NCBI GenBank assembly: GCA_013397455.1
Contig: VYZB01000040.1
Coordinates: forward strand, 1,536,405-1,600,404
Length of the DNA: 64,000 nt
DNA from: Crotophaga sulcirostris
Taxonomy: Eukaryota > Chordata > Aves > Cuculiformes > Crotophagidae
Direction: 5' to 3'
Each line of letters opens with the position of its first letter. Position 1 is the stretch's first letter. A program made the translations under genes and the position numbers. The notes under the pieces are model-generated. The model was not told the origin of the DNA, searched no databases, and saw nothing but the letters and a program-made list of their open reading frames with translations. This document shows positions 61,001 through 64,000 of this stretch, in pieces.

Positions 61001-63420
61001 CAAAACAATCAAGATGGAAGGGAGAAAATGGGGAAAAATGGAGTTCTGTGATGATGGAGGTGAGCAGCTCCTGGGAGAAAGAGGTAAGAAAGCTGGAAAA
61101 AGGCCAAGCCGTGGTTTTGGAGACATGAGGAAAGTAATTCTGGGGATGGAGGTTCACTAGACCATCACAGCTATAAAAAAATCTGGAAAGCCATGGTCTG
61201 GAAACAGGGCTTTGGGGACAACTGGGTTACAAATGGACTGTTAGCCTACTTCTGAGAGCACGTGGAGACACGTACTTTGTTGCTTAGCATTCGGTTTTGT
61301 TTGTCAGTTCCAGAAAGCCCTTTTCCCACAGCCTTGTCTCAGGACTGTGGGGTGCAGAAGCAAACTGGGGCTGTTGACTTTCAGACTATTCAATCATCCT
61401 GCAAATTACAGCCAGCCCAGAAAAAAACACAACTCTGCATGTTTCCTTATTTAGGTAGAAGTGTTGGGAAAAGGAGATTTTACTTCTGATAAACTAGGAG
61501 CTGTTTCAGGAATATTAATTATTTTTGTTGTATCAATGTTTTACATTTATTCCTCCGCTGGTCTATTGGGAACGAGATGGATGAAGTCAACAACACGGTT
61601 TCAGACTGTCTTTCAGGCACTCCCAAGCCCCTGCAAAAAAATAATAATTGTGCAGACATTTTGGAGTCAGTAGGGGTTGTTTTCTGGTTATTTTAGCCTG
61701 GGGTATGGAAGCTGTGGGCTCCGTTCCCTGCCCCATGTAATCCGTTTGCAACATCACTTGGAGCCAGATTCTTAAAAAGTTTCTTGATGCCTAGTGACAG
61801 AGGTTTAAGGGGGATCTGAAGGTGTTTAGGCACCTGGATGCTTTTCAAGATCTTGTGTACCACCTCTGTAATCCTCTTTCTCCCAGAACTTCTCACAGGT
61901 GAAAGGCTGCAGCAGGGATATTGCTGCTTGTACTGGGAGGAGGAATGCACCCAGTCTGGGGTATGTTGGACACACATGGGATTCTTTAGTAAGGAAGTGA
62001 GGATGGAAGAAGTGGATCCATCAGAAGAGTTTTATTTCTTCTGTGTCCAATGTGACCTGGCTGCTTGGTGCTCCTCTTGGGCACAGCCTGTGCTGGAAGA
62101 AAGCCCCTTCTTACAGGCAGGAGCTGATTCAAGCCCAGAGTTCACCCGTGTCTCTAGGCAGGCTGTGATGAGAAAGCCACAGTGAAGCTGGGAACTAAAC
62201 CTCCTTTTAACTGCATGACCCAGAAAAATGAGATGATGAGTAGGAGCTATTTGGTTGGGTCCCTCTAACCTGGTGAGCATTCCACATCTGAGCCAGAACT
62301 GAGGCTGCTTTGGACTTCAGTCTGAATGGGAATAGAAGGTCATGTAAATAGTTTTGGGGCTGGATATTGGCTGGTGATGTCCTTGAGACAAAGACCTTGA
62401 CTCCTTTGTAGTGAAATGTTACAAGGATGTGTCTTACAGTGTGTGGTTGAGCTCTCATTCTGGCACAAGTTGGAGTGATTTTGTCAGAATCCATGGCATG
62501 AATATGACCATATAGGTCAAGTCCTGAAGGTCTGCCTCAGTCAACACTGTCTTTGAAGTCAATGAGACTGAAGTTATTGCCTGATAGTAGGAGTAGTCCA
62601 TCTGGGATTTCTCAGATGAATGAACTTTAATAATAAAAATGATGATATAAATATGTAAAATATAAAAACAATACTGTCAGCTGCTTTGTTTGTTTCTGGT
62701 TCAGGGACTTTATATGTTTAGTCTTGAAAGTTTTTCACATTGATTTTGTATATCAAGATTTAATGCTGTCAGGAACCACTGAGTAAAAATATTTAGTATA
62801 TATAATAATAATAGAGGGTGTGATTTCATAATCCTAACAAAACAGATATGATGGATGTTCAACCTACTTCTTGGCTTGGGTTTAGGGGTTCTCCTGGTGC
62901 CTATTGCATTGAATGAGTATTGAGACAGCTTCATTTTCAAGGAGGCCTTCATGCTGGAGTGTATCAAATAGGAGATCTAATAAACAATAACATCAATAGT
63001 AACAATGTTTCTCTCTGGAAAGAGGCAGCTTTTTTTTCTTGTCATTTGTTTAGTCTATTTTGTGAATTCTGCCAGGTTGATTTTTATCCTGTGCGAAGAC
63101 CAGTTTGCTGTAAGAGTGCATGCATCAGCTGAGTCCTGTTTAAAAGTAAATAGTAAATAATTGTCACAGTTGATCTAAGGAACAGACATCTCCACGTTTT
63201 ATTTTCCAGCTGGTTTAATTGAGTTTTGGCATGATTTGCATCCAAGGGACCAACCCAGCATAGCCAGGGTGGGATATCGCCCACCCAAGTGCAGCCCCGC
63301 GGCACACGCACCCCGCGGCTGTAGGGACCCCAGTCTCCCTCTTGCTGCCTCCAGTGCTGGGTTTCCACACACGGGGTTCTGTCCTTGTCTGCCCTGTTGT
63401 GACTTTTTCTGTCACACTGC
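58001..63420. other. Single-copy non-coding DNA
   Basis: No gene or transposon was recognised. Small features are a tcgttggg tandem pair at about 59091-59107, AT-rich patches at 62628-62670 and 62788-62812, and a 23-base segment at 60498-60520 that recurs with one mismatch at 63848-63870. Confidence 0.5.
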
Positions 63421-63846
63421 TGGAGCGTGCGTAGAGAAGGGCAACAAGGTTGGGGAAGGGGCTGGAGAACAAGTCCTGTGGGAGCTGGGGGTGTTCAGCC
63501 TGGAGAAGAGGAGGTTGAGGGGAGACCTCATCACTGTCTACAACTGCCTGAAGGAGGTTGTAGTGCGGTGAGTGTTGGTCTCTTCTCCCAAGTGACAGGT
63601 GATGGGATTGAGAGGAAATGACCTCGAATTGTGCCAGGGGAGGTTCAGACTAGACATTAGGAAAAAATTTCTTCGCTGAAAGGGTTGTCAAGCATGGGAA
63701 CAGCTGCCCAGGGAGGTGGTTGAGTCCCTGTCCCTGGAGGTGTTCAAAAGACCGGTAGATGAAGTGCTCAGGGATCTGGTTTATTGGTGGACAGGTAGGG
63801 TTGGACTCGATGATCTCGAAGGTCTTTTCCCAGGATGATTCTATGA
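63421..63846 (+). mobile_element. CR1 LINE 3' part with ATTCTATG tail
   Basis: A sense CR1, 5'-truncated at about 63421. A frame running through it to 63571 contains [19 protein letters not shown] and then CLKEVVV before a stop that is not shared with sister copies. The later ORF2 blocks and 3' UTR follow, including ggacaggtagggttggactc, and the copy ends with gatgattctatg. It is close to the copy at 48611. The element is inactive. Confidence 0.94.
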
Positions 63847-63902
63847 CGAGTGCTTTATCAGAACTGATCCCTCAGGACAGAGGGGTGGTTTGTCAGGGAT
63901 GC
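63847..63902. other. Short spacer between two CR1 copies
   Basis: This 56-bp segment separates the tail of one CR1 from the start of the next. Its first 24 bases nearly duplicate 60498-60520. Confidence 0.6.
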
Positions 63903-64000
63903 CTTATTGCTCTCTACAACTACCTAAAAGGAGGTTGTAGTCAAGCGGGCGTTGGTCTCTTCTCACAGGTGACCGGTGACAGAACTAGAGGGCACGGACT
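63903..64000 (+). mobile_element. CR1 LINE fragment, runs off the window edge
   Basis: Sense CR1 starting cttattgctctctacaacta, then aaaggaggttgtagtcaag and ggtgaccggtgacagaacta. It encodes the [23 protein letters not shown] region seen at 11061-11507. Its 3' end lies beyond the window, so the tail type cannot be read. Confidence 0.9.

Noticed and set aside
1..64000. Bacterial, phage, CRISPR or operon-like system
   Set aside because: Frame sizes, repeat families and composition are those of a vertebrate nuclear genome. No prokaryotic signal was seen.
1..64000. Endogenous retrovirus or LTR pairs
   Set aside because: No gag/pol/env-like translation, primer-binding site or paired LTRs were recognised.

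Overview
The window looks like avian nuclear DNA, non-coding throughout as far as can be seen. The main evidence is the repeat content. At least fifteen fragments of chicken repeat 1 (CR1) LINEs lie on both strands, almost all cut short at their 5' ends and ending in the short direct-repeat tails typical of CR1. There is one well-preserved MIR-like amniote SINE and one probable tRNA-derived SINE. L1, Alu and long satellite arrays are absent, and recognised repeats cover only about 6-7% of the window. No open reading frame matched a host protein I recognise, and the longer frames overlap on both strands, as chance frames do. No rRNA, intact tRNA, CRISPR array, operon or prokaryotic feature was seen. 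The window is therefore read as intergenic or intronic.

Layout. 1-400: an antisense CR1 with an internal deletion. 400-11,060: mostly single-copy DNA with a diverged, older CR1 fragment near 6.3 kb and a younger one near 6.9 kb. 11,061-11,507: the best-preserved CR1 coding remnant (antisense, 114-codon ORF2 C-terminus), followed by a probable tRNA-derived SINE near 11.7 kb. 13,971-14,375: an antisense CR1 interrupted by a 196-bp hAT-type MITE with target-site duplications. 15-22.4 kb: single-copy DNA with one short CR1 tail. 22.4-24.3 kb: two sense CR1 pieces abutting head to tail, then an antisense CR1. 24.3-39.6 kb: single-copy DNA with a CR1 tail (29.8 kb) and a CR1 fragment (31.5 kb). 39.6-39.83 kb: MIR-like SINE. 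39.8-63.4 kb: mainly single-copy DNA with CR1 at 48.6-49.1 and 52.9 kb. 63.4-64.0 kb: two sense CR1 copies in tandem, the second running off the edge.

The repeats give a partial relative history. CR1 copies fall into two groups by 3' tail octamer (ATTCTATG type and ATACTGTG type), although both groups include copies with closely related ORF2 ends. The hAT MITE is younger than the CR1 it interrupts. Some single-copy stretches have an AT-rich, TAAT-dense texture and are nominated as possible conserved regulatory elements, but sequence alone cannot establish that.

No novel multi-gene biological system was found. The best-supported unusual items are the nested hAT MITE, the CR1 with an internal deletion, the tail-octamer split between CR1 groups, the tRNA-derived SINE and several perfect inverted repeats.
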